Assembly: GCF_022682495.2 (NCBI RefSeq)
Contig: NC_071391.1
Span: 79,077,161-79,141,160 of the forward strand
Reading direction: 5' to 3'
Length of the DNA: 64,000 bases
Origin: Desmodus rotundus
Lineage: Eukaryota > Chordata > Mammalia > Chiroptera > Phyllostomidae
This document shows, piece by piece, positions 1 to 10,440 of the stretch (positions are counted from its first letter, which is position 1; each line of letters starts with the position of its first letter). The notes beneath the pieces were generated by a model. The model was given only the letters and a program-made list of their open reading frames with translations. It searched no databases and was not told the DNA's origin. The position numbers and the translations under genes are program-made.

Positions 1-514
1 CAACCACTTCACCGCTTTGATTTATACAGTCCCTCTGAGGAATGAGTTATAGCTCAAGGACACTAGTGTAAATCATTCACAAGTAACTGAATTCTGGACT
101 GCAGACTTACCATTGAGCAAAGATAGTTCAAGTCTAGACATGCCATTCTTCAACTTGATTACCCTCGGCTCTGTAACATCTTCTGTGTAAACATTTTTGA
201 TTTATTGACATCTCTTTTGTGAGCTGACTAGTGGATATAATCTCTTAGTACTTTCCATTTCAGTTACATTTATGAGATGGAGGTGGGTAGGGTGGGGGGT
301 GAAAGTGGAGGTGATAGGTAGGTAGTTGTATTTTCCCAAGACAGTTTTCAGAATCAATAAATTGTGATTCAAATCCTCAGGCATCTTTCTTCTCTGTGGC
401 TAGAATGACAGACTGTGCAAGGCTTGAGAATTCATGCCCAAGCGAACACTTCCAGGAAAAAATCCTTTCCACAATCAAGCAAGAAGCAGAACTGTCAGAT
501 TGGGTTGTAAGTGG
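1..514. other. Non-coding DNA, probable EXPH5 intron 1
   Basis: No gene, RNA or clear repeat is visible. The stretch lies downstream (minus strand) of EXPH5 exon 1 and so is probably intronic. The assignment is inferred from context only. Confidence 0.5.
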
Positions 515-530
515 CAATTTCTCCCTCTTT
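515..530. repeat. Target-site duplication, left copy, HAL1 copy 1
   Basis: The 16-bp sequence CAATTTCTCCCTCTTT occurs here and again at 2387-2402, exactly flanking the HAL1 element. Perfect identity indicates a recent L1-type insertion by target-primed reverse transcription. Confidence 0.85.
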
Positions 531-2386
531 TTTATTTTTTATTTTTTTTATTTTTTTAAATATATTTATTGATTATGCTATTACAGTTGTCCCATTTCCC
601 CCTCCACTCCACTCCATCCTGCCCACCCCCCTCCCTCCCACATCCCCCCCCATAGTTCATGTCCATGGGTCATACTTATAAGTTCTTTGGCTTCTACATT
701 TCCTACACTATTTTTACCCTCCCCCTGTCTATTTTCCACCTATCATCTATGCTACTTATTCTCTGTACCTTTATCCCTCTCTCCCCCTACCACTCCCTTA
801 TTGACAACCCTCATGTTCTAGTTGTTTGCCTAGTTTGCTCTCGTTTTTGTTTTATGTGTGGTCGTTAATAACTGTGAGTTTGCTGTCATTTTTACTGTTC
901 CTATTTTTGATCTTCTTTTTCTTAGGTAACTCCCTTTAACATTTCATATAATAAGGGCTTGGTGATGATGAGCTTCTTTAACTTGACCTTATCTGAGAAG
1001 CACTTTATCTTCCTTTCCATTCTAAATGATAGCTTTGCTGGATACAGTAATCTTGGATGTAGGTCCTTGCGTTTAATCTTGGGTAATGTAATTATGATGT
1101 GCCTTGGTGTGTTCCTCCTTGGGTCCAGCTTCTTTGGGACTCTCTGAGCTTCCTGGACTTCCTGGAAGTCTATTTCCTTTGCCAGATCGGGGAAGTTCTC
1201 CATTATTTGTCCAAATAAGTTTTCAATTTTTTGTTCTTCCTCTTCTCTTTCTGGCACCCCTATAATTCGGATGTTGGAACGTTTCAAGGTGTCCTGGAGG
1301 TTCCTAAGCCTCTCCTCATTTTCCCAAGTTCTTGTTTCTTCATTCTTTTCTGGTTGGATGTTTGTTTCTTCCTTCTGGTCCATACCATTGATTTGAGTCC
1401 CAGTTTCCTTCTCATCACTATTGGTTCCCTGTACATTTTCCTTTGTTTCTCTTAGCATAGGCTTCATTTTTTCATCTGTTTTTCGAACAGATTCAACCAA
1501 GTCTGTGAGCATATTGATAACCAGTGCTTTGAACTGTGATAGGTTGGCTATCTCTTCGTCGCTTAGTTGTATTTTTTCAGGAGCTTTGAAGTGTTCTGTC
1601 GTTTGGGCCAATTTTTTTTTGTCTGTCTTGGCGCATCTGTTACTTTAAGGGGCGGAGCCTTAGGTGTTCACCAGGGCGGGGTAACGCTGGTCCCTGCGCT
1701 GTGACGCTGTACGTGGGGGAGGGGCTGAGTGGGAGCAATGGCGCCCACCTCACTCTCCTCAGGATTTCAATCTTTCACTCTGATACCCACAATCAAACTG
1801 GGCCACTCTGGTGCTGGTTCCGAGTAAGTGGGCCTGTGCACACTCTAGGCCCCTGTGGGTCTCTCCAACAACCTCTCCTGTGAGGCTGGGAGTCTCTCCT
1901 GCCGCCCCAACCCCCAGGGGCGCTTTCAATCAGAGGTTTGAGGCTTTATTTCCCCGAGCTGGAGCCCTGGGTTGCTCAGCGGTCTGCTGCGCTGCCTGCC
2001 GTTTGTCCAGTTTATCTGTGGGCGAATGTGGTGCCGCAAGGTGCTACCCGCCACTCTGCCTGCCCCACTCTCTGCCACTCTGAGTCCGGCCCTCTGGGTT
2101 CATCTGTGCGAATGTGGGGCCGCAGGGTCTGCTAGTGCTCGGACTGCCTGCGCCATTTGTCCCACACTCCGCCAGTCTCAGTCCCGCCACAGCCACGCGA
2201 GTCCTCTCCACCCCTGTGCCCGTCTCCGCCCCTCCTACCAGTCTGGATGAATGATTATTTTCTGTTTCCTTGGTGTCAGTCCCCCTTGCTGTTCGATTCT
2301 GTCAGTTCTGGTTGTGCGAGGAGGCGCAGTGTGTCTACCTACGCCGCCATCTTGGTTCCCTCTCCCCTCATGTTCTTTTTTTCCCC
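531..2386 (-). mobile_element. HAL1 (half-L1) retrotransposon, copy 1, near full length
   Basis: Read on the minus strand, the element has a 5' leader starting near 2358 with a CAAGATGGCGGC motif, a GC-rich 5' UTR of about 740 nt, an ORF1-like frame (1611 to 922), and then directly an L1-type 3' UTR ending in an A-rich tail with AATAAA-like sequence near 545-570. No ORF2 sequence lies between ORF1 and the 3' UTR, which is the defining structure of HAL1 elements. It is flanked by a perfect 16-bp TSD. It is very similar throughout to the copy at 35875-37701, including shared deletions in ORF1 and in the 3' UTR. About 25 extra bases (2361-2386) precede the expected 5' end. Confidence 0.85.
922..1611 (-). 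pseudogene. HAL1 ORF1 (L1 ORF1p-like), start codon lost and C-terminal domain deleted
   Basis: The frame encodes 229 residues related to L1 ORF1p: a short N-terminal coiled-coil-like region, an RRM-like core (around RSNIRIIGVPEREEEEQKIE), then the end of the C-terminal domain (LHPRLLYPAKLSFRMERKIK). The ATG used by relatives is TTG here, so translation would need another start. Two codons after 'ANLS' are missing relative to copy 2. Between ITLPKIK and LHPRLLY about 47 codons present in the copy at 22.7 kb are absent, removing much of the RNA-binding C-terminal domain. ORF1p of L1 is a trimeric nucleic-acid chaperone. This version is probably inactive or strongly altered. Confidence 0.75.
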
Positions 2387-2402
2387 CAATTTCTCCCTCT
2401 TT
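2387..2402. repeat. Target-site duplication, right copy, HAL1 copy 1
   Basis: Perfect 16-bp match to 515-530. It defines the 5' boundary of the minus-strand HAL1 insertion. Confidence 0.85.
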
Positions 2403-3294
2403 AACTGACTCTGAGAATATTTCTATAGCATGAATCTTACACTTGCACAACAGATAAATATAACATGGAGATTACAGTGTGTTACATAGTTCAAAGGAAA
2501 GAGAAATCTTGTCTGGTTGGGCAGAGGATGTTTGAAGTATAGAGGAAGGGAAAACAGAGTTAGAGATGGGGAGAGAGGCTCCAGACTGCAGAAGTCTCTC
2601 ACTTCAGCCAGTTTAGGTTATTAATTCCTTCATTTATTGGAGGCCAATTACATGCAAGTTCCTTGCCCGTCCCTGCTGTCCCCTGTCCTCTGAGACAAGA
2701 AATCCTTTACCCTTCCCCTCATCTGCCTTCCCAGAGGCTCCTCAGGTGGCATGTGCCCAGGATTAATTCCTGCCTGGCCTGCCACACGTCCTCTCCCCTA
2801 GGTCTGACTTTCCACCTTGGCAGTGTTCGGGGAAACTGCCCCTCCCAGCTGTCAGGGAAGGATCTCGCCTGCGTAAACATTCATTGAACCTTCGCCATGT
2901 GCAGAAGCATAGATTTTTGCCCATTTTTCTTCCAGTTGCTGTGCACATCACAGATGTCCTGAAGAAAGTACAACTATAACATAGACACTATTTTGTGTTC
3001 TGCTTTTTCACAGAACAATGTCATACTTGCATTTCCCCACAGCTGTATCCGAGAAACGCTTGAGGTGTCTATACAACAAGGTAGTCGGCAATATGGAACT
3101 AAAATATCACACTGGGTAAGATATAATTATCTCTTCATAATTGTCCATTGTAATGACTGTGCTCTATAGATTTGAAATTTCCCACTATTTAGCCATTATA
3201 GGTAATACTGCAATAAATATCCGAGACAATATGTCTTGTTTTTCCTTTACTAAATTATTTCCTCAGGAGAAAATATGGTATAGTAGGAAAATAC
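2403..3294. other. Non-coding DNA, no recognised feature
   Basis: Mixed-composition sequence inside the probable EXPH5 intron 1. Short open frames here lack any recognisable domain or splice context. Confidence 0.5.
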
Positions 3295-3470
3295 AGGCTT
3301 TGGAGCCAGATAGATTTAGATTCAAATTCTAGTGCTGCCATTTGTGAACTGTATGACCTCGGTACAGTCCCTTAACCTTGTTAATTTTGGTTTCTCTTTT
3401 ATACAAAGTCAATAATGACACTCATCCCCACCGATGGTTGTGAGGATTATTCAATGCTGATCGGTAAAAT
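3295..3470 (+). repeat. MIR SINE
   Basis: The sequence reads like a diverged MIR consensus: GGAGCCAGATAGATTTAGAT, then 'TTCAAATTCTAGTGCTGCC', a 'TGACCT..GTACAGTCCCTTAACCTTG' core and a 'GTGAGGATTATTCAATG' 3' part. It is ancient and non-coding. Confidence 0.75.
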
Positions 3471-3487
3471 AGTTTTGGGATAGAATG

Positions 3488-3680
3488 GGTTTAAGTTCTG
3501 GCTCTGTCATTTAACTTGGGTAAGACACTCAATATTTGTAAGTTGTTTCCTTCTCTGTGAAATGCAAATTAAAGTGTGTACCTCATGAGGTTATTGGGAG
3601 GATTAATTAACTGTATACATATAACATGTTTAGTACAGTCCCTGGTGGACAGTAAGGGACCAATAAATACTGTTATTATT
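3488..3680 (+). repeat. MIR SINE, second copy
   Basis: A second MIR-like unit directly follows the first: 'TTCTGGCTCTGTCATTTAAC', 'TAAGACACTCAATATT', 'GGGAGGATTAATTAAC', and a 3' end 'GGACCAATAAATACTGTTATT' typical of the MIR tail. Confidence 0.7.
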
Positions 3681-6600
3681 ATCATAGTAATTACTATTAT
3701 TATATAAGAAGGCAGGACATAATGTTGGTGTGGCCATCCTCTCCACCTCAGTCTAGTACTAATGAAAACTATACAGGAATTGGGTGAGTGGGTCAAGGGG
3801 AAGGCATATCTTTATAGGTGCTGCGGTATAATTCACCAAAAGGATTGTATTCCATTTACAATATCACTAACAATATGCTGAATCTATTCATTTCACTCCA
3901 CAATAATTTTTCTTATGTTATTTTTAAAGGTGCAACATGGTATCCTGCCAGAGGTTACTTCGATTTCCATTTCTGCATTACTGTGAGGGTGATTATTTTC
4001 CTGTATGTTTTGTTTACTGTTTGGATATCTTCTAGCATGAATGATTTGTTTCTATCTTTTGCCTATCAGTTTGAATCTTAGTGTTTTTCTTAAAAATTTG
4101 AATAAACTTTATATATTAGAAACATTATAATATTCAATGCAAATACTTTGTTAGTAAGCTGGAGCCAGATGAGGTCCGGTACAGTGAGGGAAGACCAGGG
4201 GAAAGTTCTGTGTGTTCAGGAGCACTGTTATGAACGGGCTGTAGTCTCCTGCATGGTGAACTCAACTATTCTCATGCGTTTAAACATCCTTCTCTGGACG
4301 TATATGGCCCCACATGACAGTATAGCTCTATTTTTCTAACTCTAAAATATTTCTTCTTGGTTGTCCTGTAGACTTCTCAAGCCCAGCATAGATATAACTG
4401 AACTCATCAGCTGTCCCTCATCCAGCAAACTTTCAAAACTTCCCCATTCGGTCCCTTATGGTCCTAACCAAGAGATCTTGAGGCTGTTTCTCAATATAGT
4501 AAAAGGCCTCCCAGAGTCTCCAATAATACTCTTGAATTATAAGTCATGTGTTCTGACTTTTGATTTGGAAAATATGATGATCATAGATATCAAGAAAATA
4601 AGCAAAAGAGGCAGCCAAGTGACATGTTATCTCAGGTGTTTTCTGCATGCCATTACCTGCTGTTAATACGATGCACATGAGTCAGTAAGCAGAACCATCC
4701 CATGCAGACTGCTACCCAGTACAGGTATTTGATAGTGGGACCCAGGAACTAACCAGGGAAAAGAATGTGTTATACTAGAAATAATTGTCTTGAACATTTG
4801 GACCAAGTGTCTACTTTCCTTAAATTATTTTTATATTTAAATGGTGACACTTTTAAAATTTGGGGGAGTAATTATTTTTAATAGTTTGATCGTTAAGAGT
4901 ATTGATTTTGTCTTAGCATCGCGGCTTTTTCTATTGGTGTTCCAATTAGGATATGAGCACCCTGAAGTCAGAAAATGTGTTGTAGCCTTCTGCTAAGGCC
5001 CAGCCCATGGCCCTTCCCACCTACGTGTAGTTCCACTTCCCAGTAAAGTCAGCTGATGTGTGCACCAAACCCTGCCATAGAGGAAGCACAAGGCAAGCAT
5101 CAGGTCAACTGTAAAAAGTCAAAATTCACTCAAATGAAAATTAAAATAAAAAACGCTACTTCTAAGACTATATAGTTCATGAGAAGCCATGTTGATAACA
5201 TTCAAAATGCAAGCTTTCCCCCTCCCTTCTGATAGTTCCTAATTCTCCCCTCAATTTCCCCAAACATATGCCTGATCACTTAAGAAGCCCCATCCTCTGC
5301 AGAGACAAGAAATGCTTCTGAGAACACACACTGTGAGCCACCACAGTTTCTTATTCCTTTTGGAATGTGTTGAAGACAAACTGCATGCAGTTCTAAAGTT
5401 CTTTTCAGGTTGGGTGTGCCTGTGTATAGTGCATGTACATATCTGTGGGTACATGCATGTGGGTGTGGACAAACTGTGTTCATGAGGCACACTTTAACAC
5501 TGTTTGAGGAGATGATGGGGTATATTTTTCTAAAAGCAGAATATGACAGTGTGAACTACGCATCCTCAAACTTCACACATTCACTTCTCCCCACAAGAGG
5601 CAGATCTAGTGGAGAAGACAGGGCTTAAGGTCTGATATATTCAAATTGCTTTTACGAAGACCAGCTAGGGTTTCCCTATGTGGAGTATCTCTGGGTGGGC
5701 AGTGAGATCACTGTAAAGAGGTAGAAACCTACAACCCACATCACCACCACCACGGCCAACAACAAAAACATCACTCACAAATAAAATAGCTTTCTAAATC
5801 CCAGTTGATGCCACATTTGGTCTGAGAGTGATGCCCTAAATTCTCTTCCACAGTCGACCGGAGAAGGCTTTGGACAGTCTACTCCAGAACTGGTGAGAAA
5901 GTTCCTTGAATTCATTCCAGGATTTAACCACACTTCCCCAGCAGAAAAATACTGGTTAATTTACATCCCAAGTAGTAAGTTCTTGGATTCCACTCCCTGG
6001 TAACTACACCACTGCATAGTAAGGTCAAGGGTGAAATTCCCAAACAACTTCCCCACAGCATCGCCAGCAACCCCAGAATCCCAGTCCCAGCCTGGTTTAC
6101 TCCACACAGTTTGGCAAGTTTCTGGAGCTCCAGCCCTTGGGTTGGGGTCCATTTTGCTGCCAACGAGAGGCCAGCTTTCCGGGCCCTCTCTGACGGTCGG
6201 TGTTGGGTGGAGAAAGTCTCTGGGATGGAGAGTATGTTGGGTGAGGATGTACAATCTGGAGGAACTGTATAAGCACGTGGGTGCGCGTGGGCCAGGGCTC
6301 CACGCAGCGCCCTCGTCCCATTTTACCTGTCTGTCTGCCTCACGCCCTGCGACAGACCAGGATGCAATCGAGCATCAGGAGGCAACTGAACACTGCAAGG
6401 CAGAGTGGCTTGTCCGCACCCAGCTTGGACACCCCCTCAGGGTTCCCACCCAAGTATCTTAGCGGGGTGGGGCAGCCACTCCTAGGGAAACACACCAAAG
6501 AACGCGCCAGCAGGGCGAAGGTAGGCGAGCCCTTCTGAGATGCTGTGTGTGGAAAAGCACCAACTAGGCACCCCAGAGTCCTTAAGGAAAAAACTCATTG

Positions 6601-6753
6601 CAGATTTCACCCGGCCAGGTGCACTCCAAACGGATGTTGCTCCTTGGGAGACTCCGGACAGGTGCCCGGAGAAAGCTCCGCGCCTCCCTCCCAGCACGCC
6701 CCGGACACTGCTGGACGCAGGCCCAGGGAAGAGAGAAAGAATTTGTTTTGTAC
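3681..6753. other. Non-coding DNA, start of EXPH5 intron 1 at its right edge
   Basis: No repeat I can name with confidence and no coding exon. The frame at 6031-6462 (143 codons, plus strand) shows no domain. The last kilobase before 6753 is GC-richer, as is common just downstream of a promoter and first exon. Confidence 0.45.
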
Positions 6754-6872
6754 CTGATCCTGTCCTTCTCTGCCCTCTGTAGCTCTTCATTTCTTTCCAG
6801 CACCTGAAGGATCTTCCTGGCTTCTTCGTCGTTTAGGAAACTGAAATCAAACCCCTGAGGAACTTTCGTCAT
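6754..6872 (-). CDS. EXPH5: EXPH5 (exophilin-5 / Slac2-b), first coding exon
   Basis: Minus-strand ATG at 6872-6870 opens 39 codons beginning MTKVPQGFDFSFLNDEEAR, followed by KILQVLERNEELQRAEKDRI, and ends with two bases AG at 6754 before a splice donor GTACAAA (6753 leftwards). This matches the start of the Slp-homology domain of EXPH5. That family protein continues SKLQ, so the split AG codon would be completed to serine by the next exon. The helix rich in E, L and R is the Rab27-binding segment. EXPH5 is a Rab27 effector acting in vesicle and exosome trafficking, important in keratinocytes. The minus-3 base of the ATG is A, a fair Kozak context. Later exons would lie on the minus strand beyond base 1. 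The gene call comes from remembered family sequence, not a search. Confidence 0.85.
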
Positions 6873-7135
6873 TTTTCTCTGTGTTGTTAGCTACACTTAA
6901 GCTTCTTGGCGCCTCCTGTTACGATGCCATTTTTTTAAGATAGAGAAAGCTTGATCCCATAACCAATAAGTCCGCCCCTTTGAATATCTAAAACCTCAAA
7001 CTTAACGAACAGCCCACACCTAAGGGGCTCATTTTGACACCACCTTAATGACAAGTTTGTCTCAACCAATCCACTGAGATGCAAGACTAAAGGGAGAGAG
7101 GGAACCAATCGCATTCCAAAGGGGCGGGCCCTACC
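6873..7135 (-). promoter_or_regulatory. EXPH5: Probable EXPH5 5' UTR and proximal promoter
   Basis: Directly upstream of the EXPH5 ATG are three CCAAT boxes (6963-6967, 7066-7070, 7105-7109; all read CCAAT on the plus strand) and two GC boxes (CCGCCCC at 6972-6978 and GGGGCGGG at 7121-7128). No TATA box is evident. Clustered CCAAT and GC boxes next to a first exon fit an NF-Y/Sp1-type promoter. The transcription start site cannot be fixed from sequence alone. A tiny upstream ORF (minus 6930-6919, ATG-GCA-TCG-TAA) lies in the presumed 5' UTR. Confidence 0.6.
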
Positions 7136-8167
7136 TCCTCCCTCCCCCTTTCTCTCTCCCACCCCCTATTGTGCTTGTTAAACCAACAACCCTACTGAAT
7201 TCTGCTGTTAATTGAGGCTGAGACTTAAGAGTTGGCTCCAAATTATTTGTTTTAGCTGTTTGCTCTCAGAACTTCAGCTTGACTAGCATGAGTGCAAAGG
7301 AAAAGAGGTTCGTGACTAATCCTTTTCAATAAAGGGCCCTTAGGAAGTCGAATTGCTTATAAGAGCTTTAAACTGACTGAATGAAAAAAGTTACCCTATT
7401 TGAAAGACCTGAAAGGACTGATCTCGTTATGCAGCCTCTGTGAGAAGACCAGGCTGGAGAGCTGAAGTTAGCGCAGGCAGCCTTGGAACATCCTTCATCC
7501 TTCAGACACCCTCCAATCCGATTATCCCACAAAAGTTTTTCTAAGACTTTAGAGAAAAAACAACATAAGAAGAAAGCCCTGGAGCAAAGAATAATAGAAA
7601 GCACCTGTTTGTAGTTTTCTATAAGATTTGATCATCATTAAGCTGTTTCTGAGAAGTAATACAAGTGACACTTTCAAATACTTAAATCCTCTGACTAAAG
7701 CAAAATATAATCCTATGAAACCACAGAAATAGGTTTTCCTAGAAAGTGTTATTCCAAGATATGACGGAACTTTCTAAACATATTCATATACTGTATGAAT
7801 ATGTTTACATATTCAAGCCTCTTCAAGAAAATGTTTCTTTGGTCTTCACTTCCTACACAAAAATAACTTGGTCAGATCCACTTTCATGCTTCATAGTCTT
7901 AATTTGGTCACTTCTTATGTAGTGGTGATATAACAAAAACATAATGTCAAAAATATCTTTTTTGTTTTGGCCTCTGGGTCCTCCACTCACCTTTATCATC
8001 ATTATTTAAGATATGTCTAGGCAGGTAGCCACTCACATAATTTTCAGTGGGTGTCTGTTATTTCTATGAAGCAAGAACAATTTTAGTTCACCAATGATGT
8101 ACAATACACACTCCTTCATAAGTAGTCTCTGTGTTATGATGGTTTAAGGGGTATGTCTTATATATGC
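7136..8167. other. Intergenic DNA, no recognised feature
   Basis: AT-rich unique-looking sequence upstream of the EXPH5 promoter. No gene or clear repeat was recognised. Confidence 0.45.
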
Positions 8168-8416
8168 CCATTTTTTTCATCCTCACCTGAGGATCTGTTT
8201 ATTGATTTTACAGAGAGAGGAAGGGAGGAGGCGGGGTGGGGAGAGAGACAGAGAGGCATTGATGTCAGACAGAAACATTGATCAGTTGTTTCCCATATGC
8301 TCCCTGACCCAGGATGGACCCTGAAACCTAGGTATGTGCCTTGACTGGGAATTGAACCCACAACCTTTTGGTGTATGGGATGACACTCCAACCAACTGAG
8401 CCACCTGGCTAGAGTT
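8168..8416 (-). mobile_element. VES-type bat SINE (tRNA-derived), copy A
   Basis: On the minus strand the unit begins CTAGCCAGGTGGCTCAGTTG (A-box-like TGGCTCAGTTGG), has a B-box-like GGGTTCAATTCCC, then the pyrimidine-rich body 'TGCCTCTCTGTCTCTCTCC' and ends 'CAATAAACAGATCC..GGTGAGGATG' before an A-tail (T-run at 8168-8174). This is the layout of the VES SINE of bats. It is mobilised in trans by L1. Confidence 0.85.
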
Positions 8417-8479
8417 ATGTCAGTTTTTCCCACTCATTAGTGTATTCATTTATTCAGCATGTATATAAAACTTTTTTAA

Positions 8480-9690
8480 TGTGGGTGCTGGTAGGCTTTT
8501 ATCCTGTTCCCAGTGTATCGGTGGATTGATTTCAACTAACATATACTGGTGCCCACTGTATGAAGGCTTTAAACACTGTGAAGAAGTTAGTCCTTGTCTT
8601 GAGGAAGTTTATAGTACAGTGGGAGAGATAACACAAATAGCAAAATCACTACATTACAAAGAAGAACATAATGGAGATATAAAGAAAACTCTATTATAGG
8701 ACAGAAAGAAACTAGTTCCAGCAGAGTGGATTGGGGGAGGACAGAGTATTTGGGTTGCAACATGAAAGGTCAGGAATCAATGGAGGGTAGTGGTAGGAGA
8801 TGTTGAGTCAATTCCAGGCAGGGAGAATAGTACACTGAGTAGCTGAAGTATGCTCTAGTAATCTTCTCGTCATTTTTCAACTCCTCTGACTAATGGCTAA
8901 AGTGAGCGAGAACTAGGAAGCTAGGAAAAATGGGGACATATTCAGGAATTGGAAAGTGATCTGTTTTCTCTAGAGTACACATTCTCAATAGGAAGGTGTT
9001 GCCTCTAATGGAGCAAAAATTGGTTCTTGGAGAGTAAAAACATGTTACTTTTAAATATAAAGTACAGAACATAAACATATGTACAGTACATAAATAGATA
9101 TACAGTATATTGGTGGCAACAATATTTTATGAGAGGGGTAATTAAGAAAAAAATCCTCAGAAGGCTCCTTAGGGGGGACAATAACAAAAAAGAAGTTGAG
9201 AAACACCGGACTAGTGCATAGGGCATATGAATAGCAAAAAAGGCAGAGACCCAACTATGAATCTATGCTAAGGAACCTGGACTCCATTTGTAAGCAATAA
9301 GGAGTCAGCACAGGTTCTGAGGATGACCATGATATGGTTGAAATGAAACAGTGTAAAGATGAGTGTGGTAGCAGCAGTAAATAAGGGAGAGGAGAGTGAG
9401 GATGGTGGAAGGGCACCACTGTGTTGGAATGCTGATGTAGGAGAGGGAAAGAGGACCTCAGCTAAAGCAGTGGAAGTAGGAATAGAAAAGAGGGCCAGAT
9501 CCCAAAGATATTGGCTGGCTGGACTACTAGTGCATTCGGTATGAGTGTTAAGAAAGAAGGAGTCTCAAAGATGATGCAAGTTTTCAAGAGTGTCTGAAAG
9601 GAGAGCAGTCTATTTGATGATACGAGAAGCATGTGGTTTGTAAAAAGATTGGGAGTTCAGTTTTAGACATAAAGAGATTGGGGAACCTAC
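8480..9690. repeat. Degenerate ancient repeat material (L2-like) and unresolved DNA
   Basis: Segments such as 'TACTGGTGCCCACTGTATGA' and '..CCTTGTCTTGAGGAAGTTTATAG..' resemble the widespread eutherian repeat that carries the 'TTATTGAGCACCTACTATG' signature. Similar material occurs at 20660-21180 and 55280-55640. The family name is uncertain and borders are approximate. Confidence 0.3.
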
Positions 9691-10047
9691 AATTTAAGGA
9701 GGCGCCCAGCAAAAGTGAGAAATGTGAGACTGGAAATTCTTTAAACTGGGATGGAGAAGTAGATTTGGAACTCATCTGCATACAAATAACTGCCAAAACC
9801 CTGAGACTGGGTACAATGGCCAGAGCAAAGGGTACACAGAGAGCTGAGGCTCAGCTCAGATCCTTGAATGACCATATCACACATTGTCACCAAGGCATGC
9901 TTCAGCCCTCGTTGGGGCACAGCAGGGCATCCAATTGAGAAAGTTTTAAATTGAGGTTTTATAATGAAAAATTTGCAAGGCATTGAAGGTTGCTTTATAA
10001 ACATACAGGATAATTTCTGCAGGGCTATAAACTTCATGCTTTTAAAG
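9691..10047. other. Intergenic DNA, no recognised feature
   Basis: Nothing supportable was seen. The long minus-strand frame crossing this stretch (to 10304) is partly antisense SINE. Confidence 0.4.
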
Positions 10048-10282
10048 TAAAAATAATTCCTTTTTAAAGATTTTATGTATTTACTTATTTTTGGAGAGAG
10101 GGGAAGGGAAGGAGAGAGGGAGAGAAATATCAATGTGTAGTTGCCTCCCACACCCCCCCTACTGGGGACCTGGCCAGCAACCCAAGCATGTGCCCTGACT
10201 GGGAATCGAACTGGTGACCCTTTGGTTTGCAGGGTGGCACTCAATCCACTGAGCCACGTCAGCTGGGGCATAAAAATAATTC
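10048..10282 (-). mobile_element. VES-type bat SINE, copy B, with target-site duplication
   Basis: The SINE body is 10060-10270, flanked by perfect 12-bp TSDs TAAAAATAATTC at 10048-10059 and 10271-10282. Minus-strand reading gives a TGGCTCAGTGGATTGAG A-box region, a B-box GTTCGATTCCC, 'GGGCACATGCTTGGGTTGC', a CT-rich tract and an AATAAGTAAATAC tail. It belongs to a different subtype from copies A and D, without the GGTGAGGA 3' motif. Confidence 0.9.
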
Positions 10283-10324
10283 TTAATTTGTTGGATGGAC
10301 TCACTCAACCAAGTCTAAGCCGCT

Positions 10325-10440
10325 ATTTTTTTTTATTGTTGACACTATTATAGATGTCCCCCCCCCCCCCCGACTTTTTCCACCTCAGTATCTGGTAACC
10401 CTGGCAACCTCCTGCCCAGCCTCCCAGCTAAAAAGATACT
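10325..10440 (-). repeat. Possible fragment of L1 3' UTR
   Basis: 'TTTATTGTTGACACTATTAT' followed by a C-run and CCACCT-rich sequence resembles the 3' end of a bat L1 in antisense. It is short, so weakly supported. Confidence 0.35.

Noticed and set aside
4361..4666. 101-codon plus-strand frame
   Set aside because: No recognisable family, no promoter or splice pattern, and it lies inside the probable EXPH5 intron on the opposite strand.
6031..6462. 143-codon plus-strand frame near the EXPH5 first exon
   Set aside because: It is in GC-rich intron-start sequence, antisense to EXPH5, with no domain. Overlapping frames exist on both strands.
8168..8416. tRNA-like A and B boxes
   Set aside because: The boxes belong to a tRNA-derived SINE. 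The sequence does not fold as a functional tRNA gene by inspection, and the same holds for the other three SINEs.
9741..10304. 187-codon minus-strand frame
   Set aside because: Its N-terminal part is translated VES SINE and the rest has no recognisable domain or splice context.
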